A stretch of 64,000 nt of DNA from Ceratopteris richardii (GCA_020310875.1 CM035431.1:20786767-20850766), one strand, 5' to 3'. Positions 20,701-31,700 are shown, counted from the first letter of the stretch. Numbers and translations are program-made. Notes: generated by a model not told the origin, from the sequence alone.

Positions 20701-21251
20701 GTTGGAGTGTGTGTTCCATGAATCTTGATGGCCGCTCTGATTAAATCCTTCGAAAGATAAAATCTTTTGTAAGGTGGATCCTCCACTAAAGAAGGCAAAA
20801 TAAAGGTTCCTGGGTTGTCCTTATTCTCTGAGGCCAGCAAAGTGGTGATTAAGTAATAACACCTATAAAAGTCAGGTTTGGGCAGAGGATCACTGAAATA
20901 CTCCGTGAAGCCGGCTCTAGCCCAAACATGAGTTAAGTCCTGGGTGTTCTGTAGGCCTTCGAATTCTCTTGAGAAGAATTGATACTTGCCCCATGTGCGG
21001 TCATCAAATGTCATATTTGCTTCAAAAATGAAGTCAGCATCAGCTAATGGTCCTGCTAGGCCTTGGAACCAGTGAGAGTTACAGTGTATCTTCTCTGTGT
21101 ATCCGATAGGTGGGTTATCGATTGGCATGGGTCCCGGAAATCCTTGGAACTCTGGCGGTGGAGCGGTCGGGTGGGATTCTGCGCGTAAAACATTGAGGGG
21201 CACCGTAGCCACGCTGGGGCCTGCTTCCGATGGTCCTGCTTCGGTTTGCAT
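17724..21251 (-). CDS. ORF3 of B, accessory gene between pol and the 3' LTR (1175 aa open frame)
   Basis: Sense-strand gene 231 nt after the pol stop, in the position of a retroviral env. Residues 1-300 or so look globular and are conserved in copy L (11627-13552), including the same start context. A stretch like T-V-D-L-A-S-W-I-I-G ... GCCALTRIIYMCL loosely resembles the putative plant transposon protein domain of Athila-type elements; I hold this at low confidence. Residues about 330-860 are Pro/Ser/Thr-rich, and about 864-1080 form a long heptad-like coiled coil (QQLQRTTNDLQSQLNLL and following). I see no signal peptide or clear membrane segment. A branchpoint and acceptor lie just upstream. 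The function is unknown; candidates include a structural or particle protein. Confidence 0.8.
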   Translation of the reverse strand: MQTEAGPSEAGPSVATVPLNVLRAESHPTAPPPEFQGFPGPMPIDNPPIGYTEKIHCNSHWFQGLAGPLADADFIFEANMTFDDRTWGKYQFFSREFEGLQNTQDLTHVWARAGFTEYFSDPLPKPDFYRCYYLITTLLASENKDNPGTFILPSLVEDPPYKRFYLSKDLIRAAIKIHGTHTPTEKERLVPEQMKRGDVTKWEDISAITPELSKPLRICMQHFAFPAQDRFTMPHKRIWFGLYLACSGPQTVDLASWIIGQLYLAQHRWERKKVINGCCALTRIIYMCLAYDLPIERAMTSEELKAFKGTTRKARKSSKGRAGKCMRGTIPCLQVPASPSPQPSPEQSPTAATPTVQPIRIRLSRPVVREGTTSTLAPQAATTTEPITTAAELPTTIGAEAFSFPIPHLEPGQAEPLDQTFDFEMPDAFSTEFQFSEGQMFSQEFERPSYPTTPRDQPQGQVVSSSDDERTETDDDEGDDEASQGTHESQEQEQTDGQGQQTDTHGDTSTHEDETYEATAYTLAIKKLYRTMEKVWARKKLTEEESQKIIEQELVTGGFEDAYIKGFKELVQSVGSNEVLRYLQRKPLPQFDPRRVRLLSKPDEYIRVPTGAQSSEQAREACLVPERSLAVETIIVDSPPRATIVPTSVVTEVPTTPTAPLSPPVHPASPLHPPSPRPTSSFTGGVAETVFTTTHPTISAPISPNLPLPTPTFLSNPFLHQSFPSFPTTPRTLLPFPPPLTFSPISPPRSTVTPLSPFHQADPASPLVNYPSTFVNPVFTPARAPTITPIFTVTALDTSTDMDISPPTAPSLTPLTAQTFLGTSQFSTITTSSTFPSPFPVPVASTPTASSFSTPLILSPTVDNAFRQMFICMTQVRDEFTSLGDNYQQLQRTTNDLQSQLNLLSIENASLNTRYQELREAYHKLELESEEKTKEATADLDNLLTAQTVRNATLTCNMGLLRRHLAAAKEENQRLKDQNRENLEAALDHPDQPLSPSRFKAIPSDSMRMLLDDHVRLLDEYDRMNEELQKLKEDHKLLQLREPAHQDVPAPVDPSPDLLEELNSLRAQVSTLESRIAVYEAPPRPDSPRELPAEEETVTIPVEETFEEAYERQPIPGGRVTAEDQMTYELPTPAWMKTIEELGTTHSARVEAQLHAMAMIEERILQSPFFAQLAP

Positions 21252-21278
21252 GATGACTGGTGAGCTAATGGAAAAGAT

Positions 21279-21303
21279 CTGCTACAAAAGATTAACACAT
21301 TAG
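21279..21303 (-). promoter_or_regulatory. Candidate branchpoint and splice acceptor before B ORF3
   Basis: Minus strand: CTAAT (21303-21299), a T-rich run, then TTTTGTAGCAG, with AG at 21283-21282 or 21280-21279. Both possible exon starts are in frame with the ORF3 ATG at 21251, with no stop between. The branchpoint fits the plant CTRAY consensus. The arrangement recurs in L and, in another lineage, in E. Confidence 0.5.
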
Positions 21304-21482
21304 TATGGAAATTAATTATGATCCCATTAAGGGGAGACCGCAATCCCTTTCCATAACCGATGCGTAACCCGTGTAGCCAAGTGTCGTGAAATGATTGATG
21401 CAATGATCTTTTGCAAAACTAATGCAGGTCTCTAGACGCCTACATGGTTCAGATTATGCATACATTTCTTGATGAGCTTTTA

Positions 21483-23444
21483 TTATGCATGATGTGGGGT
21501 TTGGGTGTATGATTTTATACAAGGTTTGATTGAGGGTGAATTAGTACAAGGGTGGAGTTTAAACGGGGCGGGAGAATTGTTAGATAAGGGGGTACAAGAA
21601 GACATTTGGATACGTTTAGGTATCCATTTCCTAAGAGTCTTGGAGTGGGTGGTATGTTTCTGCTGAGGAACAAAAAGCGGCATCGGGTTTGGTGGTATTG
21701 AAGGATGAAAAGGTTTCTGAGGGGTATATATTACATGGCTTGAGGGTTGAGATATAATACATTGTTTGGGTACCCAAATCTGCATGGGTGTGGGTCTATG
21801 GATAAGGTATTTCTTGGCGATCCAAATCTGTCGAGTATTGATGCTTGTAGAAGAAGATCGAGAGGACTTTGTATGCTGACTCTGCTTTTTTTGAAACTTT
21901 GTCCTGTTCTTGTCTGCAGTGTTGCTAATAGCCTGTGGTTGCTGTCCTTTTGGCACCCATATTTGTTTTGTGCCACTTGTTCTGTGATGTTGATACTGCT
22001 GCTTTCCTTGCCTTGTCTGGTGGTGTCGTCGGTCTTGGTTCCTCTGTTGTGGTTGACTCCTTCGTGGTTGGGTTTGAGAGGTCCATTGGACGCTCTGCTT
22101 TGGAAAAGAAGGGAGATCCAACACTTGCATGACCTGCCCATTAGGAAGTGATTCGTTCTTCATCTTTAATCTAGGCCAATCCGCAGCAAGTTTGGAAGGA
22201 TGAGCACCGCAGGGTGTCGTGCTCATTTGGCCGCTGATGCAACCCACCTGACCGCTGATTGTGTTCATCTGCCCTAGCGGTTGGGTAGCTGCCCTCTCTA
22301 GTTTGCAGGAAGCCCCAGGGAAGATCTCCTGTCGTCCTTCTGATTGACAACTGTCCCTAGCCAAGCCCGAGTGGGTTGGTGTAGACGTAACGTGACTGGT
22401 CTGACCCAAGATCTTCCGGTCTTCCGTCGCATGCGTTTCATAGGGTCTAGGGTTACAAACCTCAGTCGGAATGTAATTACGGAAGTCAAGCGGTATCACT
22501 CGCTTCTGTTCTAAGGTTCCAATCTGTATGGAGCCTTGTCTAAGATTTAGGTCCACTGAGTGATTGTATAGCCAATCTTGGCCAAGGATTAGGGGTTCTA
22601 TCAGGTCGTCATCATGGCACACTAGTAGTTTCGCTGTCATGGTCGCATCCTTAATGAGGATAGGAAGGTCCACCTCACCCATGCAAGGGGTTTCCATGCC
22701 TCCTAGGCCTATGAGGTATGCCTCAATTGGCCGCATTTCTATTCCTGAATCCTTATAGTGGGACCATCTAATCGCACTAGTCGCAGCACCTGAGTCAATT
22801 AAAGCCCTGAGCTCTTGGCAAGGGTTACCGTGCTCTAACCTGACTGTAATGAATGGTCTCCTGTCCACTATGCTAGGATGAGTTTGTGACTTTACCTCAC
22901 ACATAGCCATGGGATATCTGGGTATTGTTTCCAGATAGTTATAATGTTCTCTCCCTAGTCCTTGTCTTCTTAACTTCATGCGTTTAATGCGTTCTATTGC
23001 TTCTGCCTGAGCTTCCGCTCGTATTCTATTTTCTTCCTCCTTACGCTTCTTTGCCAACGTGAGTCGTCTAAGCATATCCTCAGTAAGAGGTTCCTGATAT
23101 AGCTTGACTCTACAGCCACTAATATAATTAGGCATTATATCTCCTTCTAAAGTGGCTAACTATATTGCTCCACTTGTTGAGAGTCTGTTAATGATCATAG
23201 GTCCATAACCTCGCTTTTCTAACTTACGTGCGTGTTGCTTTAGCGTATATACTAGAACTAAATCTACTTCTTTTAAGCCTTTATCTTTCACATGTGCATC
23301 AAAATATGCTTTCTGTCGCTTCTTCGCTGCGTATATTCCTGCTGCTGCCTTTAGCCTGGTTTCTCCTAATCGTTCCAAGTCCATTATTCTCGCTGATAAT
23401 TCATGGCCGGTCCACTGATGTTCTTTTGCAACCTTAAGGGTCGG
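21483..23444 (-). pseudogene. B pol, 3' part: integrase end, second protease domain, tail
   Basis: Continues the B integrase frame exactly across the A insertion (the codons for M-P-T-L span the GTCGG duplication). A TAG at 23160-23162 replaces a Gln codon (S-G-A-I-stop-L-A-T-L-E-G). The next 550 codons are open. They include the second retropepsin-like domain, RALIDSGAATSAIR with LILGQDWLY about 70 residues later, and then a long basic Gln/Ser/Thr-rich tail with QIWVPK, QIWIAK, QIWVPK and KWIPK repeats. Unlike in A, tail and domain are in one open frame, which supports a single polyprotein. The role of the second protease and tail is unknown. Confidence 0.88.
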
Positions 23445-24053
23445 TGTTGAAGCTCAAAGTCAAGGACAAAGCATGGAAGCACATCAAAAGGTGGACACAC
23501 AAGGAAAGGGAGCAAGTAGGGAGCTCCAAGAAGTGTATGTCAAATTTTCAGAAGAATCCCCTACAAAAATAGTGATTTTCATCACTAAAAAACATTGTAA
23601 ATACCATTATCTATTTTTAGTAACTCCATTTTGTTCAAGCCGAGGAGTCCTCGAGCTTGAGGAGTATTAGAAGTACCATCGTACCAATTTTCATAATTTT
23701 TAGACTTCGTTTGAGCCCTCAAATAAGCCCTGGAACCTAATTTTTAACTAGGCCGGACACTAGGTCTGGACAGGGCCAAAACTAGTCAAAAAACTATAAA
23801 AAGAGCTAGAGAGCTCATTTTTGGGGTTAGCTTGTCAGAGAATAGAACTTTTGTAAGAGAACTCTTTTGCAATCTAAGCTTTCCATCGTTCCTCTCTTTG
23901 ATCTTACTTTGTGCGCGTGTGTGCGTATGTGTGTGCATGTTTGTGTGCTTTCACTCACGCACTTGTGCCTTCACTTGCTCGTGGTCTTCATACCGGTCCT
24001 CACGTCTCCGCGGATTGACAAGTAAAGGAGGTGGTGCTTACGCTTGAGCTACA
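23445..24053 (+). repeat. 5' LTR of element A (609 bp)
   Basis: TGTTGAAGCTC ... GAGCTACA. Contains the palindromic block CGAGGAGTCCTCG (23641-23653), a TATA box at 23794-23803 and a GT-rich tract (23911-23946), probably in the R/U5 region. Confidence 0.97.
23794..23803 (+). promoter_or_regulatory. TATA box of the A LTR promoter
   Basis: CTATAAAAAG followed by AGCTAGAGAGCTCATTTTTG. The same core is present in the LTRs of B (minus strand, 45797-45788 and 16441-16432) and, with small changes, in D, I and J. Transcription would start some 30 nt downstream. This is inferred from motif and position. Confidence 0.7.
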
Positions 24054-24061
24054 CCAAATTT

Positions 24062-24079
24062 TGGAGCCGTTGCCGGGGA
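24062..24079 (+). other. Primer-binding site of A (tRNA-Asp)
   Basis: TGGAGCCGTTGCCGGGGA matches the complement of the plant tRNA-Asp(GUC) 3' end with one mismatch. It is 8 nt (CCAAATTT) from the LTR end. Confidence 0.9.
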
Positions 24080-24103
24080 GAGAGCTTCGAGGACGAGCGT
24101 TGT

Positions 24104-24113
24104 GATGGTAAGA
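24104..24113 (+). promoter_or_regulatory. Conserved leader splice donor, element A
   Basis: GATG/GTAAGA, a near-perfect 5' splice site 28 nt after the primer site. The same ten bases occur at the same place in B, I and J; H has ATGTG/GTAAGA. An ATG ends the upstream exon. Confidence 0.55.
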
Positions 24114-24404
24114 TCGTAGATTTGCGACGTTGGAAGGTAAAAAAACTGTCATTTCAGTTCCTTTTCTGTTTTTTCCTCTTCTTCTTCATCATCATCATCA
24201 TCTCCACCTTCTTCCATCTTCTTCTTCATAGAAAATTCTTGTTTTTTAGTGCATTTTCACCATCTTCATACCATTTTTCATGCATTATTGTGTGGGAAGG
24301 AGTTAGGAGAAGCAAGGGAGAGCAAGCGCTGTGTTTTTTTCATGATTTTCTGCTCATACGGAGCTCGCCATAGCCGGCGCTCAGAAATTTGAATTTCCCG
24401 CCAA

Positions 24405-25470
24405 AAAATGCGATTCTGTGATGAAAATCGCGATTCTGTGAAAATTCAAAATTTTTTGAAAAATCACGATTTTCAGTTTTCCCGCCTAAAAGTTGGCTAA
24501 AAAATCACGATTCTGTGGTCATTCTCAGAATCGCGATTCTGTGATTGTGCTCAAAATCGCGATTTTCACAAATCACGATTTTCAGCAAAAAACACGATTT
24601 TGAGAAAAAAGCGATTCTATAAAAACACGATTTTCTGCTCAAAATCGCGATTTTCTAAAAACACGATTCTGTGCTCAAAATCGCGATTTTCATGCCAAAA
24701 ATACGATTCTGCAAAAACACGATTTTGTGAAAAAAACACGATTCTCTGAAGTCAACATCGCGATTTTCATGCCAAAAATACGATTCTGCAAAAACACGAT
24801 TTTGTGAAAAAAACACGATTCTCTGAAGTCAACATCGCGATTTTCATGTCAAAAAACACGATTCTCTAAAATACGATTCTGTGCTCAAAATCGCGATTTT
24901 CATAAACACGATTCTGTGCTCAAAATCGCGATTTTCATGTCAAAAAACACGATTCTCTAAAACACGATTCTGTGCTCAAAATCGCGATTTTCATGCCAAA
25001 AATACGATTCTGCAAAAACACGATTTTGTGAAAAAAACACGAGTCAACATCGCGATTTTCATGTCAAAAAACACGATTTTCTAAAACACGATTCTGTGCT
25101 CAAAATCGCGATTTTCATATCAAAAGAAACACGATTTTCTAAAAAGACGATTTTCAGCAGGCTCAAAATCGCGATTCTCACAAATCACGATTTTCAGCCA
25201 AAAACACGATTTTGTGCTCAACATCGCGATTTTCATGCAAAAAACACGATTCTGAGAAAACACGATTTTGTAAAAAAAACACGATTTTGTAAATCACGAT
25301 TCTCTGAGTCAAAATCGCGATTTTCAAAAACCCGATTTTGTGCTCAACATCGCGATTTTCAGAAACACGATTTTGTGCTCAACATCGCGATTCTCTGAAA
25401 GATCACAAAATCGCGATTCTCTGAAAGTTCACAAAATCGCGATTCTCTAAAAGTTCACAAAATCGCGATT
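24405..25470 (+). repeat. Leader array of A (about 20 TCGCGATT cores)
   Basis: About 1.07 kb of irregular short repeats alternating TCGCGATTTTC or TCGCGATTCTC with CACGATTTTGTG- or CACGATTCTGTG-like pieces, spaced roughly 30-70 bp. A 77-bp block is duplicated exactly (24681-24757 and 24758-24834). Non-coding; frames across it (for example 24881-25398) are products of the repeat. It lies between primer site and gag, where packaging or translation signals would be. Confidence 0.9.
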
Positions 25471-25740
25471 TTCTCCAAAGGTCCTGTTTGCCTGTTTTGA
25501 CCCCCAGGAGCCTGAAGTGGCATAACTTTTTCATACAAAGTCCATTTTTTGAGCTCTATAGCTCGTTGGAAAGCTCGTTTCAAATCCTACACGACCTCAA
25601 CTGTTTTTTTCAAGAATAACGCGTTAATTTTGAGATAGACTAATTTGAAGTTGGGCCTCAAGTGGGACTAGGGAACCAAGGGGACTCCATAGAATTTTGA
25701 ACCATACCAAGGGGAAAATTTGGACTCTTGACTAAAGCTT
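25471..25740 (+). other. A leader between array and gag
   Basis: No gene. It contains a block on pyrimidines, CCCCCAGGAGCC and GCTCGTTGGAAAGCTC, that is similar to the matching leader part of B (about 44020-44170, minus strand). Gag starts at 25741. Confidence 0.7.
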
Positions 25741-28700
25741 ATGAACCTGAGATCTGGTAGACACTTAGGCAAGGATAAACAAAGCATTAGATCTTCTGAG
25801 GCTAGTGTCAACCATACATCCAAGTCTTGGGCACAACAAATAAGTGGTCATCTTTTACTAAGTTCAGACACAAGTGATTCAGAAATGTCTTTTAGTATGG
25901 GAAAACCTACAGGTGGCTCAGGGACTGCCCATCTACAAACACCAGAAGGTCCCTATAAGACACAGTTGGAATATATTCGGACCAACCAATTAGGTGCTCG
26001 CATCTATGAGGATGGTCTGAGGCGATCAGTGGTCCAACTCAAAAATCCAGATCAATCCTTTGGACTTGAACACCCGGTGGTCAAGTTCGAAGAGGGTTCA
26101 TACATTGATAAGGAAGGAACCATGTATGTGGTCACCAACCTACCAGATAGGACGGATGAGTTTGGAAATGTCATTCCTGAGAATGAAATAGGAGACCTAG
26201 AACAAGGAAATGTAGGACAAGGACCCCAGACTCCTAGAGGTAAGTCAGTTTTGACCCGAGTGATCACTCCGGACTGGATCCCTCAAGACAACAAAAGCAT
26301 AGAACTATTTTTGAATAGAGAAACAGAGGAAGCCTTTTGGAGATTCAAGCCAGATCAACCTAGCCAATTGGGCATAGTTATCATCTATGAATTCAAAGAT
26401 CCTGAGATACCAGGCAAAGTTGTCTACCTGGATAACACATCAGAGAAGATATTCTTGGTAACAGAACATGATAGACATGCATATACTTGGAAGAATGAAT
26501 TGATTTTCCCCCCACCAAGATCCAATGTTTCCCATGGCCTCCAAGGAGTAGGATCTTCCCACGCTCATGAAGCCCAGAGAGAAAGAACTAGAGAGAGACC
26601 TGAGGTAAGTTTTGCACACACCGTGGGCAGGAATAGATCAGGATTTGAAAATGAAAGATCTGAAAGAGAGAGATATCAAGCACATAGGCAAAAAAGAGAT
26701 GAACATGATTTTCCATTGCCTAGACCCCGAGAGCACCCAAGAACCCTTAGACCCACTCAAGTGATCAAGGCAATGAAGAATTATTTTGACGGGTCAAGAG
26801 ATCCTTATGATCATGTGGCTGAGTTCAAACAAGTGTTAAGAGCTGAACAGGTTGAGGATTTATTCACCCAATACGAGGCATTTGGTTTGACTCTTAAGGG
26901 CACTGCCTTGGCTTGGTTTCAACCATTGAGTAGTCGCAACTATCGCGATATAGGTCAACTGCTAGACGAATTCATTGTAGAATTTTCCAAGAGTGGTATC
27001 AGGCATAACACATCATCCTTGATCCACAGTTTCAAGCAGACACCCCAAGAAACAGTGCGACTAGCAGGTAGAAGGTTCAGACAGTACTTAGAACGATGCC
27101 CTGCTCCCGAGTTACCCACACCAGCCAAACAAGTGGCTTTGTTCTTAGATGGCTTACTGAGCACAAAGTTAAGATCATATGTATATTTGAAAGAGCCTAG
27201 ATCCATAGAAGAGTGCGTGCGGACATGCATTGACATAGAAGATAACTTGGGTGAGGAGTTAGGATTGTCCAAACTCTACAAAGATTCGGATAGTTCTACT
27301 AGTCAAACTTCAAAGATCTCCACAGAAATAGAAGAGATAGTTGAGCAAGTTGCCAAGAAGCTGGGAGTCCAAAATAAACAAACACAGAGAGTCACTTCAG
27401 TGAATCGGTGTTATACTTGTGGGGGCGACCACATGGCTAATGTGTGCCCAATGCAAAACCAAAACATTAGAGAAAGGAATGCTCCATACTGCACTATTGA
27501 GAGAAAATACACAAACCACACGGCTCAAGATTGTCCCTACAATAGGCAGGCTGTTAGACAGAATTATCAGCAACCTTACCCACAAGGTAGGTATGAGAAC
27601 CAATACCAACAGCCATATTATAGACCACAACAGCAATATCAGGTACCATATAGGCCACAACCTGTCTTGGGAAACCAACCACCAGCTCCAACCAACGTGA
27701 TTCCAGTCAAATATGCTGGGGGAGAAGAAAATCCAAATAGAGCATTGGTGCCACTAACCCCATTCATGCCAGATAATGACTCTCATGCTCATTGTTCAGA
27801 CTACTCCCATGAAGGTAGTCCACATGCTTATTACACAGAGTCACCTGAACATAGTGAGATTTACTCGTATCAATATGAGGTACCACCTATGGAGCAAAAT
27901 TGGGAGCCAGAATACTCCAATGTCATGTACACAAATCCTAACCCTAGGCCCCAGTTGAGACAAATGAGACCACAAACCCCTAGAGGATCTTGTTTCAGAT
28001 GTCAAGGTGACCATTTCATTCGTGACTGTCCCCACCCACCATCTCCGAGTCAAGGACAGGCTATCACAATACAAGCTTTTTGTCCTGATTGCGGCAAAGA
28101 CCATCTCCCCAGAGATTGTCCAAGAAACCCCTCCAGTGCACCCAAGATTACACCCATTAATGTGGTAGGCTTAGTGGCAGATTCAAGTTCAAGTAGTAGC
28201 AATGTGGCTCCTATACAAGCTGTCACTAGAGCACAAGCCTTAAAACAGGATAAACCAGTAGAACAATCAGAGTCGAGTGAATCGGGAGAGCCTAGTAAGA
28301 GGAAAACAAGAACATGGAAGGATACCAGAGAGAAGACCAATCGCAAGTGGAATAAAAAGTTATTGGAACTAGAAGAAAGCTTAAAAGAAGCGAAAACAAA
28401 AATAGAAGACATTGCATCTCAAAGCTCCTCGCATGCTGAAACTCCATCCACTCCACCTCATCCCACCCCACCACCCATTGTAAATAGACCACAACCAGGG
28501 TCTGTTCTTGCAGATCCAACCCCAGAAGGCTTGGACATGATGTTCAAGGCCTACCAGGCTCGACTTCAAGAAGGGCCTACAGCTGCAAACCTAGACAAGA
28601 GTTACCCTAGAGCGGACTTAGAGATTGAACGGATGAAAATGTGCATGAAAATGGTAGAACAAGCTCAAGCTATACTTGAGACTAGTCAAAAGTTCAATCA

Positions 28701-31700
28701 GACAAACTCTGTCAAAGGGGAATTGCACTTCCAGGGCTTACTAGAACGATTAGAGCAGTTGGTAGACAAACCACAAGTTTTATTACCTCCACAGGCTCAA
28801 CCAGTTATTGAAAGAGGAAGCTCACCACCAATGGGAGCTTATGTTCCTAATTCCACAGATCCAGGAATACCTCCTTCAATTCAACAGTACTCTCAAGAAT
28901 TCTTGCGGGAAATACAAGAAGAGAAATGGGGCAAGGAGAAGGGTAATTCCCCTCCTATTCCTGAGGTTGATGATCTTCATGATCAATTTCCCCAAGACAT
29001 TCCATCTATTTACGGAGATGAAGCAGAACAACAAGAAGACGAAAGGTTAGATTTTGAATCTAATACCTTAGAAGAACTGCCTCAGTTTCCAGGCCCATGG
29101 GAATCTGAATCTCTCCAGATTAGAGCTCCCACAATACTAGTAAGAAATGAAGACTCAGTGGTTCCAAGGAACACAGATGTCGTGAAGAACACTAAGGTTC
29201 AGTGTCATCTCACTGTAGAAGAGCTGCTCAAAGCAAAACCTGAGCTTTGGAATCATGTGAAGGATCAGGTTCCAGAACTTGATTCCAACATGCCAAAAGC
29301 AGGCTCCAAGCAAAGGGTACCAGAGATACCTCTAGACAAAATAGGGGACATGTGTGAGGGTGAAGAAGGTAATACTTATCTTCCAATCACCTACCAAGGT
29401 TACACAACCAAAGCAATCATAGATTCAGGTGCTGGTGTTGCTATTGCGACCACCTCCTTGTGGAAGCAATGGGGCAAGCCCACATTAAGACCAACTAGAA
29501 TGAAGCTTCAAATGGCTGATGGTCATTTTGAAAGACCTCTAGGATTGCTAGAAGGGATCACTCTAACCACTTGTGGTGTAGAGTTTGAGCACACATTTGC
29601 TATATGTGACTTTGAGAAAAATAATGTCTATGAGATGATCCTAGGAAGACCCTTCCTACGACAATTGCAAATAGTACAGGATTGGGGAACTAACTCCTTG
29701 TACTTACACCACTTAGGGGTCACCACCAAGGTCAATTTGAAGGATTACACCTTCAGAGATGTACCACCCCTACAGTGGAATTCTATCCACAAAGCGAAAG
29801 AAGATTCCATCTCTGTGCATTCTGAAAGTTCACCCGATCCATCATGGCTGCATGAAGATACTCATTTGTGGATGTGCAAGGTCGCAAAGGAAGAGGAAAA
29901 ACGTTTAAAGGCAAGAGAAGAAGGAACTTCGCTAGGAGATAGACCAGTTAGAGACCCAGCCTACACACCGATGATCTTTCCAGATGAGGAGTTTGAGCCT
30001 CATGGCTGGCCAGAAATCTTAGCCACCATGGACATTGTTGTCAATGAGGAACAGTGGACACCTCATTGTGATGAGGAGGGTTATGATATCTCAGTGTTCA
30101 TGTGTCAACCCTTGCTAGAAGAATGTGACCCTAGTGATGTCATAGAAGAAGAAGAGAATGATGATGATATGGAGTCTATTGTGATGGATAGTTGCTTTAA
30201 CTCAGAGCAGCACTATCTAGAAGATATAGGAGTGTTCACCCAGAAAGAAGAAGAACCTCTCACAAGTATTAAAACAGTAAACTCAAAGGATGGAAGTGAG
30301 AGTAGTCAAAAGAAAAAAAAAAGAAAAGCAGTGAAACAAGAAGAGGAGGAATCATTGTTTGAAGTACCAGAAAACTTCAAGAAATATGAAGTTGACGACC
30401 GCAAAATTTTGGTACGAATGCCTAAGAGAGAGGCCATCATAGGAGAATCATATGATAATAAAGAAAAGACCAAGAAGATTGTAGTGACCATTGAAGAGAA
30501 CGAAGAGAGATGCACATACATAGGAGATGACCTAAGTGCAAGAGAAGAAATGGAGCTCATAGCTCTATTAAGGGAATATAGGGATGTGTTTGCATGGCAC
30601 TATAGAGACTTGAAAGGGGTAGATCCAAGAATTTGCTCTCATACTATCCCCATGACTGCTGATGCTAAGCCCACCAAACAGAAGCCCTACACATATAATG
30701 ATACCTATGCAACCAAAATAAAAGAAGAAATTGATAGGTTGATTGAAGCTGGATTCATCTATGAGATTGAGCATACCGAATGGGTGTCCCCCATTGTTGT
30801 GGTACCCAAGAAGAACGGGAAGTTGCGAGTGTGTATTAACCTTAAAAAAGTTAATGCCGCTACGATTAGAGATAGTTATCCACTTCCAATCACAGAACAC
30901 CTATTGGAGCGTGTTGCAGGCAAGGAAGTTTATAGCTTCCTTGATGGGTTTTCAGGTTACAATCAAGTAGCCATTGCCCCAGAAGATCAACACAAAACAG
31001 CTTTTGCTACCGAGTGGGGAATCTTTGCATTTCGTGTGATGCCATTTGGGCTCACCAATGCACCTGCAACATTCCAAAGGCTCATGTGTCATGTCTTCAA
31101 AGAGTTCTTGCGAAAGAGCTTAGAAGTGTATGTGGATGATTTATGTGCTCATTCCCAAGAAAGAAGGTTTCACATCCCTGAGCTCAGACAAATCTTCAAC
31201 AAGTGTAGAGAATATCGAGTGTGTCTGAACCCAGAAAAGTGTGTGTTTATGGTGCGTCAAGGTAAAATCTTAGGTCATATTGTTTCTAAGAATGGAATCT
31301 CAACAGATGAAGATAAGGTGCGAGCCATAGCGGAGCTACCAAGGCCAAGGAATATTAAAGAGGTACAAGCCTTCATGGGCCATTGTGGATACTACCGTAG
31401 GTTTATCCACATGTACGCGATCATAGCTAGACCCCTTTATGCCTTGTTGTCTAATTTTGAGTGGAACGACGAATGCGAGAATTCTTTCAACGAACTGAAG
31501 AAACGTTTGTGCACGACACCAATACTCACCACTCCTGATTGGAATAAACCCTTCCATGTCCATGTGGATGCATCCAATCATGCCATAGGATGTGTGCTAG
31601 CACAACCCACAAGTGAAGGAAACTTAGATTTGCCCATAGCATATGCTAGTAGACAGCTCAATGCAGCTGAACAGAACTATACCACAACTGAGCGAGAGGG

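Noticed and set aside
17724..21251. ORF3 as a captured host gene
   Set aside because: I recognise no host domain, and a second copy with the same upstream element sequence (L) shows it travels with the retroelement. A database search could reopen this.
16827..21251. ORF3 as a true envelope glycoprotein
   Set aside because: No signal peptide, fusion peptide or membrane anchor is visible. The env-like position alone is not enough.
24044..24373. Possible small leader proteins in A (24044-24373) and B (45438-45046)
   Set aside because: Phe/Leu/Ser-rich translations of pyrimidine-rich leader; the two do not match each other.
24881..25398. Plus-strand frames across the A leader array
   Set aside because: They only translate the TCGCGATTTTC repeats; no conservation with B, whose array has a different composition.
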